Source of the DNA: Chaetoceros tenuissimus
Taxonomy: Eukaryota > Bacillariophyta > Thalassiosirophyceae > Chaetocerotales > Chaetocerotaceae
DNA length: 64,000 nt
Assembly: GCA_021927905.1 (NCBI GenBank)
Contig: BLLK01000022.1
Location: 2,852,001-2,916,000, forward strand
Direction: 5' to 3'
In this document: positions 18,962 through 29,187 of the stretch, in pieces
Layout: the number at the start of each line of letters is the position of its first letter
Position numbering within the stretch: the first letter of the stretch is position 1
Program-made: the position numbers and the translations under genes
Notes under the pieces: model-generated
The model's database searches: none
The model's input: the letters and a program-made list of their open reading frames with translations, nothing else
What the model was told of the DNA's origin: nothing

Positions 18962-21697
18962 ATGACATCTTCATTCATAAACGCGAATTACGACATCCCA
19001 AGAAATACAGGAATTAAAGCATTCAGAGATATTGAGAAGTACTACAAGCAAATTCGATGCGTTGGTCATGGAGGCTTTGCATCTGTCTTTCTAGCAAAAA
19101 AGCTGAGTTCTGAAAAAGAGTATGCCATCAAAATTTTTCACAATGAAGTCATTTCCGATGAGTATTTGGTGGAAAATAGACGTAGAAGAACAAGTTCAAC
19201 AACAGGAGACGCAAATGACGAAGAGGAGATAGAAGCATTTACTCGTGAACTTGCTGTTTTAAATAAGCTTCGAGTAAACCCAGACAAAGATGCAAGAGAT
19301 CTATCAATTGTGTACGTCAAGGAATACTTTCAAGCTACAAACTTTGCAGCGATTGTGATGGCTTATGCCAATGGAGGGACACTTGCCGAACTCATTGACA
19401 AAAAAGGAAATGAAGAAAATTCTATGCCGTTTTCTGAAAGACGAATATGTTGGTATGCCTTGCAGTTAAGTGAGGCTTTGTCATATGCACATGAAAGGAA
19501 TATCTATCATCATGATGTCAAAAGCTCTAATGTACTTATTGATAGACAAGAAGGAGGGAAATTGGTCCTAACTGATTGGGGAAGTGCTATAGGAGAGGGA
19601 GAAGAGTCCTTTACAATTTCACAACTATACGCATCCCCTGAATTACAATCAGAATACAACCGAGTATCAGAACAAGAAGAAAGCGACAATGACACAGAAA
19701 ACAGTGGAATCATTGTAGAAGGCGACAAAAATGATGCCTTTGGACTGGGCTGTATTATTTTGGAGTTAATTTACTGTCAAAAACTTGTGAACATTGCAGA
19801 GGAAAATATAGCAGACATTATTTCCACAAAAGGAGTTGATGCTGTGTTGGATTTGCCATCTCTCAGACTACCTTGGCTTTCAGCCGGCTGCGATACATCT
19901 CACGAAGATCCTACAATTGGGTATTCATATGAATTACGTTGCTTTGCAAAGTCATTATTGGAATTAGATCCTAGTATACGCTATACACCAAAAGAGATAG
20001 CAGGACCACTGAGAGACGATCCAAGAAGTCCATTGTTGCAGTCATTTGTCGTTGCCGCAGAGACAACGATCCTAGGAGACGCAATTACTATGGACAATAT
20101 TCAGCTTGGAATGTTCATACAATTTTCATATGGCGAAGATGATTTCGATAGCGAAGAAGAGGAAGAGGAAGCCGATAAATGCAAGATTATACATAAGGAC
20201 TGCATTGGTGTCGTTGTTGGGCTCGATCCTGATGGTTTGTACGCTAATTGTGCGTTCCCTACAGCCTTGTTTAGCTTTAAATTGAAAAGTGTCAGAATTG
20301 GAGCAAGCAAAACGAATAGTACTGAATTGAAACCTAGGTTTGAAGTAATCGTTGGACCAAGTGTAGACCTTCAAATTGATGGCTACCATTCTACTATTTC
20401 TGGGTGCGTAAGCTTCCAATATCTTCAACGTGTACTCGGTATTGAACATGCCTCAAGATTGAGAATGGGTCATGTGATCAATCCAAAATGTGTAGTAGTT
20501 TTCCTTGATACCGAACGTGACATTGCAATTTTAGCCCCAACCAAGAAAAATAAGGTAATTGAAGCGTCGGCACAACCAGGTATGTTTCCATTAGTACCAT
20601 GGCAAGTTGATCCTGTCGAAAAGAAATCACCATCTGTACCTCAATACTGGGATACAAATGAAATGAAAATAGTAGAGGAAACAGAACCTCGCCAACGGGA
20701 GATTGTGACAAATTTGTTTTTCGCAGATAGGATGGACATTCAGGAGTATGAAATACTTTCGATTAAAAGGGTCCAATGCAATATTCTCTGGTCTATATTT
20801 GCAAAGAAATCTGTATCGATCGCTTCCGAAAATTTTGGCAACTGGAATTGGCAAAGACTCTTTCTTGGAACATTTGACTATGATCCTGAAAGTTTACTTC
20901 TTCATGACCCCACTAGCTTCTTTTACCCATCTGTTCACTGCAATGGATTAACTCTTACAGGTGCGTTTGGTGCTCATAGGTCTAGGTATGAGGCGAACAA
21001 TTTGAACAAAATTGTACTTGCCCGAGCCGCGGTCGGGAAGTTATCCAGAGATTTATCGACCCAATATCATTCGAAGATGATCAATGGGGAAGTACAGCTT
21101 CCTGAAACTTCACAAGTGTTTCCAGAATATATCATAACATACCGTCGACTTGAGGGTGCGCGAGTGCGTCAAACTACCTCTACAGGACGTCGTCGTGTAC
21201 GGACTAATCAAAACATAAATCTTAGGAACATGATGGAAGCAGTGACTTTAAACTCGAGACCCCCTCGAAATGCAAACATGGTTGACTCAACAGCAAGTTC
21301 AGGCATTTCTGAGGCCTTCTTATCCTCAAATAATATACCAACCAGAAGCCCAGTGGCAATGGGTAGAAGAAGCCTAAAACCTGAAGGATCACAGCTAACA
21401 GCTTTGAAGCAAAGAGAAGGTACAGAATCTGCTAATGCCTCAATCAAACCAGATTCAACCCGCTCACCAAATGAAGTCAAGGCAACGGACAAAGCACTAC
21501 AAAAGTCTTCTACAAAGAAATGTGTAATATGCCTTGAGAGAGATGTACGAAAATTGCTCTTGCCATGTGGACATCCTTGTCTTTGTGAAGTTTGCGGTAC
21601 AGAGCAAGGTCTCAGCAAGTTGAAACATAAGTGCCCAGAGTGTAGAGCAAAAGTTAAAACAGTTGTTTCGTTTTTTGGAAGAGTGGTCAATGACTAG
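18962..21697 (+). CDS. Protein kinase-RING fusion (putative kinase/E3 ligase)
   Basis: Single exon, 911 residues from the first ATG. Residues ~28-350 are a protein kinase: glycine loop G-H-G-G-F-A-S-V (35-42), Lys57 in A-I-K-I, catalytic loop H-H-D-V-K-S-S-N, and D-W-G replacing D-F-G. Catalytic Asp, Lys and Asn are present, so it could be active. Residues ~380-530 contain a segment like the HERC2/Mib repeats of plant KEG: G-M-F-I-Q-F-S, then G-V-V-V-G-L-D-P-D-G. Residues ~850-897 are a C3HC4 RING: C-V-I-C, P-C-G-H-P-C-L-C-x-x-C, C-P-E-C. The overall plan resembles the KEG kinase-E3 ligases, without ankyrin repeats. A role coupling phosphorylation and ubiquitination is inferred. Confidence 0.85.
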   Translation: MTSSFINANYDIPRNTGIKAFRDIEKYYKQIRCVGHGGFASVFLAKKLSSEKEYAIKIFHNEVISDEYLVENRRRRTSSTTGDANDEEEIEAFTRELAVLNKLRVNPDKDARDLSIVYVKEYFQATNFAAIVMAYANGGTLAELIDKKGNEENSMPFSERRICWYALQLSEALSYAHERNIYHHDVKSSNVLIDRQEGGKLVLTDWGSAIGEGEESFTISQLYASPELQSEYNRVSEQEESDNDTENSGIIVEGDKNDAFGLGCIILELIYCQKLVNIAEENIADIISTKGVDAVLDLPSLRLPWLSAGCDTSHEDPTIGYSYELRCFAKSLLELDPSIRYTPKEIAGPLRDDPRSPLLQSFVVAAETTILGDAITMDNIQLGMFIQFSYGEDDFDSEEEEEEADKCKIIHKDCIGVVVGLDPDGLYANCAFPTALFSFKLKSVRIGASKTNSTELKPRFEVIVGPSVDLQIDGYHSTISGCVSFQYLQRVLGIEHASRLRMGHVINPKCVVVFLDTERDIAILAPTKKNKVIEASAQPGMFPLVPWQVDPVEKKSPSVPQYWDTNEMKIVEETEPRQREIVTNLFFADRMDIQEYEILSIKRVQCNILWSIFAKKSVSIASENFGNWNWQRLFLGTFDYDPESLLLHDPTSFFYPSVHCNGLTLTGAFGAHRSRYEANNLNKIVLARAAVGKLSRDLSTQYHSKMINGEVQLPETSQVFPEYIITYRRLEGARVRQTTSTGRRRVRTNQNINLRNMMEAVTLNSRPPRNANMVDSTASSGISEAFLSSNNIPTRSPVAMGRRSLKPEGSQLTALKQREGTESANASIKPDSTRSPNEVKATDKALQKSSTKKCVICLERDVRKLLLPCGHPCLCEVCGTEQGLSKLKHKCPECRAKVKTVVSFFGRVVND

Positions 21698-22366
21698 GGT
21701 TGCTAACGGTGCCATAACTACACACAAATTCTTCATCTTACATTTTGGCAGCACAAAGCTTATTGGTAAAATTAGGTCTATCATCTCACATTGTATACTT
21801 ATATAATACTAGTAAAGTATAATGTTACAGTATAATTATTCTTCTACTAGTAGTCAAGACATACAAAAAGAATCAAGTTGTAACACGCTTTGTGAAGATT
21901 AGATGAGAGATGAGAGTGCTACCAATGATAACCTAGAATAATTGGATTTGATAACATTAACATTCTTCGTATACAACATAATTAGCACAGAGGGGAAATG
22001 GGTCACATCTAAAATTGCAAATCTGATTAAGGCACGAGGTATGATTCGATTCCAATGACAGCCATTTTAAATACACCATTCCATCACGGTCAATGACGGA
22101 AGCAAGTTTCATCCATCTTAGAACTCTCCTCTCTCCCTATCAACCATTCAAATTCACCACAAAACAAGTAAAGCAACTCTTTCATAGTAATACTGAATAC
22201 AATCAACCCTCTCCTCTATCATTCAAATTCAGAACAAAACATAACAAAAGCAACTCTGTCCAATCACACGGAGTACGACCAATCATCTCCATTATTACCA
22301 TACGAAAAATATACAACTCTCTCAAATACCTAAGTGCTATTCCCATAAAGAATAGAGGATAACATC
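21698..22366. other. Spacer and 5' leader of the RluD-type gene
   Basis: 669 nt. An 89-codon upstream frame (22093-22362) occupies the leader. Within it two imperfect copies of a ~70-nt segment follow one another (about 22122-22200 and 22205-22280); both contain A-T-T-C-A-A-A-T-T-C-A and A-A-A-G-C-A-A-C-T-C-T. Confidence 0.4.
22093..22362 (+). CDS. Possible upstream ORF in the RluD-type leader
   Basis: An ATG-started frame of 89 codons ending in TAA 4 nt before the ATG of the pseudouridine synthase. It has no recognisable domain and includes the duplicated leader segment. It could be a regulatory uORF if the transcript starts far enough upstream, or simply chance. Low confidence. Confidence 0.2.
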   Translation: MTEASFIHLRTLLSPYQPFKFTTKQVKQLFHSNTEYNQPSPLSFKFRTKHNKSNSVQSHGVRPIISIITIRKIYNSLKYLSAIPIKNRG

Positions 22367-23887
22367 ATGAATCTTAGTTCCATATCTATTCTCTTTGCCT
22401 ATCTCCTGTCAATTCAGCAAATACATGCGTTTTCTGCCACAAAGGGAAGTACAGCTTCAATATCCAGGACATCAACATTATTTGCTAAACCGCCTCCAAC
22501 TGCGAAATTCGACTTGGAAGCAATTGAAGCACTCGAGGCAGAATTAGATTATCAAGAAAAGCTCAAGAATCAAAAAGATGATACTGTAGAACAGCAAGAA
22601 GAAGAAGAGGATGAATGGGATATTCTTTCTGCTGACCTTGACGGATTAAAAGAATACACTGTTCCAGATGAATTACACAATAAAAGAATCGATGCTATTC
22701 TTAAAGAATTTGAACCAGACATGTCAAGATCTCAGTGTGGATCACTTGTCTCAGACGGTATGGTTGCTATTTTGACACCAGAAGAAGAAGCTAATGGTCA
22801 AAAACCGACAGTAACTACAAGAAAATCATTGAAATTGGAAAAGGGGACAAAGTTGCATGTCAAGCATGCAGTTGATGAGACACCAACGGAGATCGTGGCT
22901 CAGAATCTCCCATTAAGTATATTGTATGAAGATGAACACATGATTGTATTGAACAAAGCCGCAGGGATGGTTGTTCATCCTGCAGTGGGCAACTGGGATG
23001 GAACAGTAGTAAATGCACTGGCTTACTATCTTGCAAATGAATCACCATTTGGTTCTGGAGATTTCATTGAAAATGACGGCAGAGTAAAACCCGATAAGGC
23101 AGAAGGCGTAGATGTTGACGGTACAGATGGTGAGGTTGTGACATTCCGCCCAGGAATAGTTCATCGTCTAGATAAGGGAACAACCGGTATCTTGGTCGTT
23201 GCAAAAACAAGAGAATCATTGACTACTCTCTCCGAATCATTTGCAAATAGGGAGGTGAAGAAAACATATGTAGCTGTGACTGTTGGAAATCCAGGCAAAA
23301 GAGTTGTTATTGACAAACCTATAGGAAGACACCCTATCCACAGACAAAGAATGCGTGTCGTACCAGATCCAAGTAAAATGAATAGTAGTGGAATGTCTCT
23401 TAAGGAAAGAAGGGCAGCTGGGATGGGCAGCAAAAGTACCGCAGTATTCGGAAGAAATGCACTTTCATTCGTTGACACTCTTGCATTTGATGGAAAACTC
23501 GGAGTTGCGCAAGTGCGTATTGAGACTGGAAGAACACATCAAATTCGTGGTAAGTAGGTCAAAGTTTATGGATGCCTTTCTTGGTGTTCAAAATTTCTCA
23601 TCTATTTTTGCTTAGTTCATTTGCAAGATCGCACAACTCCGATCTATGGTGATGATGTTTATGGTTTCACTGACTGGAACAAACGTTTAGCAAAAAGTCA
23701 AGGTATTCAACGTCCCCTACTCCATGCTTTTAAGTTGGAACTTACACACCCTGTAAGTAAGAAGAAGATGGTATTTAGAGCTCCAATGGCTGAAGATATG
23801 ATGACAGTTGCCCAAGGTATATGGCCGACTGGCAGTGAAGAACGCCCAGATCTTTTTGCACCAACTGATGTGGAAATTGAAGAGTAA
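22367..23887 (+). CDS. RluD-type 23S rRNA pseudouridine synthase, plastid-targeted
   Basis: Two exons, 22367-23549 and 23616-23887 (66-nt intron), give 484 residues. Residues 1-~20 are a signal peptide (I-H-A-F-S-A at the cut), followed by a Ser/Thr/Arg-rich transit stretch ending L-F-A-K. An S4 RNA-binding domain lies at about 100-165. The catalytic domain starts near 185 (P-L-S-I-L-Y-E-D-E). It holds the H-R-L-D-K-G-T-T-G motif, with the catalytic Asp about residue 268, and R-x-H-Q-I-R at the splice junction, continuing V-H-L. This is the RluA/RluD family, which isomerises uridines in rRNA. The pre-sequence suggests plastid ribosomes. The catalytic core carries an insertion (about 225-260) rich in charged residues. 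Confidence 0.9.
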
Positions 23888-23992
23888 TTTCTCTTTTAAT
23901 GATTCAAAGAAAATTGTCTAACATTAATCTGAAAAGATTCATATATAAAATACCGAATCTAATTATATGAATGTTAGTATCCTATTTTCTGA

Positions 23993-25115
23993 TTATCTCT
24001 CCATAATCTCTTCGCAGGTTTTAAACGACGAGGTGGAATCATAGTCATTCGTTTCTTCGTTTGCCTTGCTCAAGTCATATTTTGATAACATGTCGACAAT
24101 CATTCTTTTATGCCACACTGGAAATTTAAAAATACATCTCTTGTCTCGAGTGAATAGAGCAAATGCCAAAGCTTGACCATTCATAGACATGACCATATCA
24201 ATTTGTTTGCCCCCTAAAATATGCTGATAATATGTTCCAAAATTGATTGAATGATCATACAATTCAAAACTGTAAACATGATTTGGATTCACTTTATACT
24301 TGCATGCATTGTCAGGATTCGATAGATATTTTCTTCGCTTTTGTATTTTTCCAGAGAATTCGTCACCCAGGAGCAATTTAGTATCTTCCACTATATTTCC
24401 CAATGCACCTGTAAGTTCTGGTTCTTCTCCAGGTATATCAATCCGCATTGTTTGTACACCACCAAATGATGTTAAAATTTTCGGCTTTGAAGAAATCAGA
24501 TCAATGACAATCCCAGGTGAAAGGACTTCCATGAAGCGTTCGCTAAATCGAGTTGTCCATCTTATTAGAAACATGGTTTCAGTGCCACTAATTAAATGGC
24601 AATCTATGTACTTACTACATTTTCATGAAAGTTGAACCAATCCTACCTCTTGGAATATTTACCATAGGTTTTGAATAATAGTCGCCAATAAGAATGTCCT
24701 TCATGTTTAATTCTTCTTTGAACTGACCTTGCACTATTACTTGATAGAACCGCTTCTTTCCTTGAAAATATTGAGTGTGGAATTTGTCCTGATTTGATGG
24801 GACATCTTTTATGCGAAAGAATACGAGTCCTTTAAATAGATCTGTTTCGAAGGGAATTTGTTCGGCAAGTGGAAGTGGCTGCTCCTTTTCGAATTCTACG
24901 TTCACACAAGGATGAGCTGAAATATGTATAGGATGCTCCCACTGTGATGTATCTAGGGGAGGCAATGGCCCACATGTATCCAAAGCAAAGTTTTCATGTG
25001 TCCTTGATGGACTGTCCACCTTTACATTGATTTCATTCTCAATAATTTCCTCACTGTCATCATCGTTGCTCTCGTAGCATTTACTTATTGTATCTAAGAG
25101 ACAGGAACAAAACAT
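23993..25115 (-). CDS. DUF1769-like protein with a 28-nt intron
   Basis: Two exons, 25115-24616 and 24587-23993. A 28-nt segment between them (24615-24588) has GTAAGT at its start and TTAG at its end. Removing it joins two otherwise out-of-frame coding stretches through a shared Tyr codon and gives about 364 residues. The N-terminus is acidic and low-complexity. Residues ~100-220 carry the DUF1769 pattern: F-K-G-L-V-F-F-R-I-K, then Y-F-Q-G-K-K-R-F-Y-Q-V-I-V-Q-G-Q-F, then D-I-L-I-G. That family is conserved in fungi and protists with no known function. I start at the first true ATG; the frame continues upstream without ATG. The gene points away from Hv1, and the LTR element lies between them. 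Confidence 0.75.
24588..24615 (-). other. 28-nt putative intron
   Basis: Starts GTAAGTACAT and ends TTTAATTAG on the minus strand. It contains an in-frame TAG at its first base and shifts the frame by one if kept. No alternative GT-AG pair nearby restores the DUF1769-like frame. All other introns in the window are 59 nt or longer. Confidence 0.6.
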
Positions 25116-25303
25116 TTTGGGATCTTCAGATATATTTGAATTGATCACAAAAGATACACTCAATGTTCAATGTTGGAATGTCGAGTGTTACCAATTAGCG
25201 ACAAGCGACCAACAAGAAGCGTTCGCAATTCGTACCAATGCGTGTCAAAAATTACTTTGGTGTAATTTAGCACGATCCTTTAGTACAATTTACAATGATT
25301 ATG

Positions 25304-25308
25304 ATGAG
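25304..25308. repeat. Target-site duplication (left), ATGAG
   Basis: The 5-bp ATGAG next to the left LTR is repeated directly at 30611-30615 after the right LTR, as expected of LTR-element integration. Confidence 0.9.
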
Positions 25309-25524
25309 TGATACAACGAAGGATTCAAAGTAATTAGATGGGAATTATGTTACTAATCGCTACCTAAAAGAATGTTTGTTCCGAATATAAAAGAGACAGA
25401 ATTCTTATCAGAATTCTGATGACGTAACGGAAGAAGAATAGAACCAAAGAATTCTGCCAATGCTAAACATAATCCATGTCAGGTCAGGATGCGTTATCCT
25501 AACCGTTAGCTACCATCTGTAGCA
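25309..25524 (-). repeat. LTR (3' LTR of the element)
   Basis: 216 bp, identical by eye to the copy at 30395-30610. On the coding strand it carries a TATA-like box (TTTTATATTC), a TTACGTCA bZIP-type box upstream of it and the 14-bp palindrome ATCAGAATTCTGAT between them. Confidence 0.95.
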
Positions 25525-25535
25525 CTCTTCTCCTC
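25525..25535 (-). other. Polypurine tract next to the 3' LTR
   Basis: Eleven purines (GAGGAGAAGAG on the coding strand) directly against the 3' LTR, the place where LTR elements prime plus-strand synthesis. Confidence 0.8.
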
Positions 25536-25563
25536 ATGACTGACCAATGCTGGGCAGTCATCA

Positions 25564-28500
25564 CTATCTACGATATGGTCTTATTCTACGGATGTTCACC
25601 CTTTCCAAAATGCCTGGTCTGCGACGAATGGTAACATTTCCATTAACATGAACTTGCGTTATCTGAAACGGACCCTCAAATCTTATATCCAATTTGCTTG
25701 TAGTTCGATATGAATCTGCAATTACCAATACCCAATTTCCAACTTGATAATTATAATCAATTCGGTTATCATTTTCTCTTTGATTGCTTCTATCAACTAT
25801 TTCTTGCCTCCTAGCTCTGAGATTATTCAAATCAACAATGAAAGGTAAATTCAAAATCATATTCCTTTGAAACGCTAATGCTCCTGGAGATGCATTCATT
25901 GTCGAATGTACCGCAGTTCTCAATGCATAAACAGTATTGGCAAGTAAAGTATCTATTGCTTGAGTTGCTTCTGCTACTGTCTGTGGTGGATGCTGACGAA
26001 GTAAAGATCGAATTTGATTGAGCATTGTTTGATGCATTCGTTCACAAATACTATTACCCTGTGGATTTCTGGTAGTGATTTGTGCTGGTCTGATATTAAA
26101 CCTATTCAACATCTCCTGAAACTCTGATCCTGTAAATTCACCTCCTTGATCATGAATGCACTTAACCGGTCTAGGATACCTTGAAAGCCAATTATTTTCA
26201 AACAACGTTGCTATATGATTTGCATGTTTGTTTTGAATACGTACTGCTTCGACAAGGTTAGTATCTTGATCCACCATTGTCAAGGCATGAAATTCCACTG
26301 TTACTCCTTGCACTTTGAATTTCCATGGTCCAATTAGATCTACTGCTACCGTATGCCAAGGATTCATAGTAACTGTTCTTGGAGGTAAATGTCCATATTG
26401 AACACTAGCTGTCTTGTTTACTTGACATATTTCGCATTTAGAACAAATCTCCTTAATGGTTTCTGTAGCTCTGGGACTAAAGAAGTTTTCGTTGAAGGTT
26501 TTCTTCAATTTTTCTTCACCGCAATGATTAAGAGCATTATGATACCACCGCAAGATACGTACGGAATACTGCGTTGGTACAAATATCCTATCTTTGTACA
26601 TCACGAGTTGCACTTGAGGATTCATCTGTCGTAAAGAGTAATCAGCTGGGCTTCTCTGTCTTAGTTGCGCTAATTGCATATCCTGTTGTTGTGCTAAGGC
26701 TATTCTGTTGTAATCCAAAGGAAAAATAGCGTTTTCAGCGACATTAATAAACATTTCAGACAAAGGTAAATTTGCAAAACATTCTGCTAACCGAAGATCA
26801 TCAAAAATTAAATCCTGAAAGAAAGATTCTTCCAAGTTTCTTTTTGTACTAGGACCATTACTCTTCTCCTCAAGAATCTTACTGTCAACTTCCATACGTG
26901 AGAAATAATCTGCACAAGTATTGACTTCGCCCGGAATAAAATGTAATTGAGGTCCGAATTCCTCTATGTACATTCTCCAGCGTAGCATTCGTTGGGATGA
27001 TATATTCTTGTATGTAAGATTTTTATGATCAGTGTAAATGTGGATTTGAGCACCTAGAAGCATAGTACGGTAAGTTTTTAATGTCTCGAAGATCGACAAA
27101 AATTCCTTTTCACCAGTAGGATAATTTCGTTGAGCTGCATTAAGCTTCTTTGAAAAGAAGGCCACTGGTCGAAGATTTCCATCAGCATCATGCTGAGCCA
27201 GTGTAGCTCCCAACTGATAGTCCGAGCTGTCGGTATAGATAAAAAAAGGTTGGTTATGATCAGGATAAAAAAGAAGAACGTCTTTCGCCATTGTTGCTTT
27301 AATTTGCTCAAACGCTTGCTGCTGTTCTGTGCCCCAGTGGAAGTTGTTTGTCTTTAAAAGATCTGTTAGCGGCTTCTGCAAATGAGCTCTACGTTGCCAC
27401 ATATCTTTATAAAAATTTACAGCCCCTATGAAACTGCGTACTTGCTTCACATTTTTAGGAGGTTGCATGGCCAAAAGCGGTTTGATCTTCTTGGACCAAG
27501 GTTTTAGTCCACTTGGAGTTAACCAATGTCCGAGCCAATCAGTTTCTTGTACGGCCCATTCACACTTGAGTGGATTCATAGTGAATCCGTGATCCTGCAG
27601 CTTTTTAAGTATACGCTGAATCTTACCAACATGTTCGTTCCAATCATCGGAGAAGATACCAATATCATCGATGTAGATTTCACAGTCCTCATCACGTAGC
27701 ACATTTTCCATTATCTCTTGAGCAATGTCTGGAGATTCCAGAATCCCCATTGGCAGTCTGTTATACTTATACATACCAAATGGAGTAGTGATTGTGCATA
27801 AGTTTTTGCTTTCCTCATCCAACTCGAAGGTGTAATATTGCATCGAAATATCAAGCTTGGTAAAAAATTTGTACCCTTTTCTCCTTTCGAGAATGTCTTT
27901 AATTCTTGGTAGCTCATACTGTTTTCGTTGCAAATTCTTATTTAGATACCGGAAATCGCTTACCCAGCGTACCCGACCGTCCTTCTTTGGAATAATGAAA
28001 GTTGGAGCAGTCCAGATGGATCGGTTAGCGGGAGAAAGAACACCTTGCTGCACCAAACGATCAAGTTCTTCCTTGAAAACTTTTTCGTGTGCATAAGGAA
28101 CCTTGTAAGGGCGACTCTGACGAGGCTGAGCATCAGGCTTGAGATGAAGATGAACCTTGCTATCAGGATATACTTTTAGTTGACCATCAAATAGCGTAGT
28201 GAACTCGTCCAGTACACGATGTAGATCTTTCCTCTGTTCTTCTGACAAGTGCTGCTGAGCATCTGCTACTTCTTTTCCTGAAACTTTGTCATACTTAGAC
28301 TCCAGAATAAAAGATTCATCTTGCTCCTCCACTTCATCATCATATCCATATTCAGTGAAGGCTAGCTGCACATTCGTACGGTTATTCCAATGACGACGAG
28401 ATTTCATGGAAACGGTGATGTCCATCCAAGACATTGTTTGGTCCTGGTAGTTCAGTACTAAGCCCATTGCTGCCAAAGTTCTCTGACCCAAGATGATATC

Positions 28501-29004
28501 ATGAGGACACACTCCATCATGTACAAGCGCAAAGATCTTTTCAATATTATGCTTTCTTCCAAACTCGGGCAATACGCTATTTTCTAGAATTACATATTGT
28601 TTGAAGTAGACAGTGCCACCTATGCCAATAGACGGAGATGCCTCTGTTAAATCATAAACTGGACAATTCTTCGGTAAGGCACGTCGATGAATGATGTCAC
28701 AAGTTCCACCGGAATCAAATAGAGTTCTACATAACTTCGTATCGCGATGCCCATTAATAGTGCGAGGTTGCAATAATGAGACTGGAGCAGTTAATGGATC
28801 CTTTTTCATTTGGTCGGCTTGCACACTGAGACTAGCTTCCACTTCAACGGGTGGAGAGGAAATAAAGTCATAGACATCCATTGGAATCGAAGTTGCGAAG
28901 TATTCTTCCCATAGGATTTCTTCCTCCTCTTGAGGAGTCTTCCAGAACTGTTGTTTTGCTTCTTGTTCCCAGAAGCATTCTCCAAGTTCCAAAGGTGAAT
29001 TCAT
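25564..29004 (-). CDS. pol: LTR element pol polyprotein (PR-RT-RH-IN)
   Basis: 1146 codons from an ATG at 29004. Residues ~85-190 are an aspartic protease with D-S-G near 97. Residues ~300-480 are reverse transcriptase, with Y-I-D-D in the catalytic loop. Residues ~560-720 are RNase H. Residues ~840-1060 are integrase, with an N-terminal H-H-C-C-type zinc finger and D-D-E-type core (A-V-D-L-I-G-P; H-D-Q-G-G-E-F). The C-terminal ~80 residues are basic and beta-rich. Domain order is that of Ty3/gypsy elements. Part of the LTR element; it is a mobile-element gene and not a host gene. Confidence 0.95.
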   Translation of the reverse strand: MNSPLELGECFWEQEAKQQFWKTPQEEEEILWEEYFATSIPMDVYDFISSPPVEVEASLSVQADQMKKDPLTAPVSLLQPRTINGHRDTKLCRTLFDSGGTCDIIHRRALPKNCPVYDLTEASPSIGIGGTVYFKQYVILENSVLPEFGRKHNIEKIFALVHDGVCPHDIILGQRTLAAMGLVLNYQDQTMSWMDITVSMKSRRHWNNRTNVQLAFTEYGYDDEVEEQDESFILESKYDKVSGKEVADAQQHLSEEQRKDLHRVLDEFTTLFDGQLKVYPDSKVHLHLKPDAQPRQSRPYKVPYAHEKVFKEELDRLVQQGVLSPANRSIWTAPTFIIPKKDGRVRWVSDFRYLNKNLQRKQYELPRIKDILERRKGYKFFTKLDISMQYYTFELDEESKNLCTITTPFGMYKYNRLPMGILESPDIAQEIMENVLRDEDCEIYIDDIGIFSDDWNEHVGKIQRILKKLQDHGFTMNPLKCEWAVQETDWLGHWLTPSGLKPWSKKIKPLLAMQPPKNVKQVRSFIGAVNFYKDMWQRRAHLQKPLTDLLKTNNFHWGTEQQQAFEQIKATMAKDVLLFYPDHNQPFFIYTDSSDYQLGATLAQHDADGNLRPVAFFSKKLNAAQRNYPTGEKEFLSIFETLKTYRTMLLGAQIHIYTDHKNLTYKNISSQRMLRWRMYIEEFGPQLHFIPGEVNTCADYFSRMEVDSKILEEKSNGPSTKRNLEESFFQDLIFDDLRLAECFANLPLSEMFINVAENAIFPLDYNRIALAQQQDMQLAQLRQRSPADYSLRQMNPQVQLVMYKDRIFVPTQYSVRILRWYHNALNHCGEEKLKKTFNENFFSPRATETIKEICSKCEICQVNKTASVQYGHLPPRTVTMNPWHTVAVDLIGPWKFKVQGVTVEFHALTMVDQDTNLVEAVRIQNKHANHIATLFENNWLSRYPRPVKCIHDQGGEFTGSEFQEMLNRFNIRPAQITTRNPQGNSICERMHQTMLNQIRSLLRQHPPQTVAEATQAIDTLLANTVYALRTAVHSTMNASPGALAFQRNMILNLPFIVDLNNLRARRQEIVDRSNQRENDNRIDYNYQVGNWVLVIADSYRTTSKLDIRFEGPFQITQVHVNGNVTIRRRPGILERVNIRRIRPYRR

Positions 29005-29090
29005 GATGGATACAACTCCTGTTGATTAGTTAATAAAGAAAATAAAGAAAAAATTGGATGAGACAAATTGAAATTACATAAAATGGCTCA

Positions 29091-29159
29091 CTTCGTGAGT
29101 ACTTGTGATATTGAATATCCAGATGTGGAAATTTTCGTTTCCAACAAGTCCTCACGAAG
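29091..29159. repeat. Inverted repeat between gag and pol
   Basis: Arms 29091-29106 and 29144-29159 match at 15 of 16 positions and could fold into a stem with a 37-nt loop. It lies wholly in the gag-pol spacer. Confidence 0.55.
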
Positions 29160-29187
29160 CGGCCTTAAGCCTATTTAATCGTGGACC

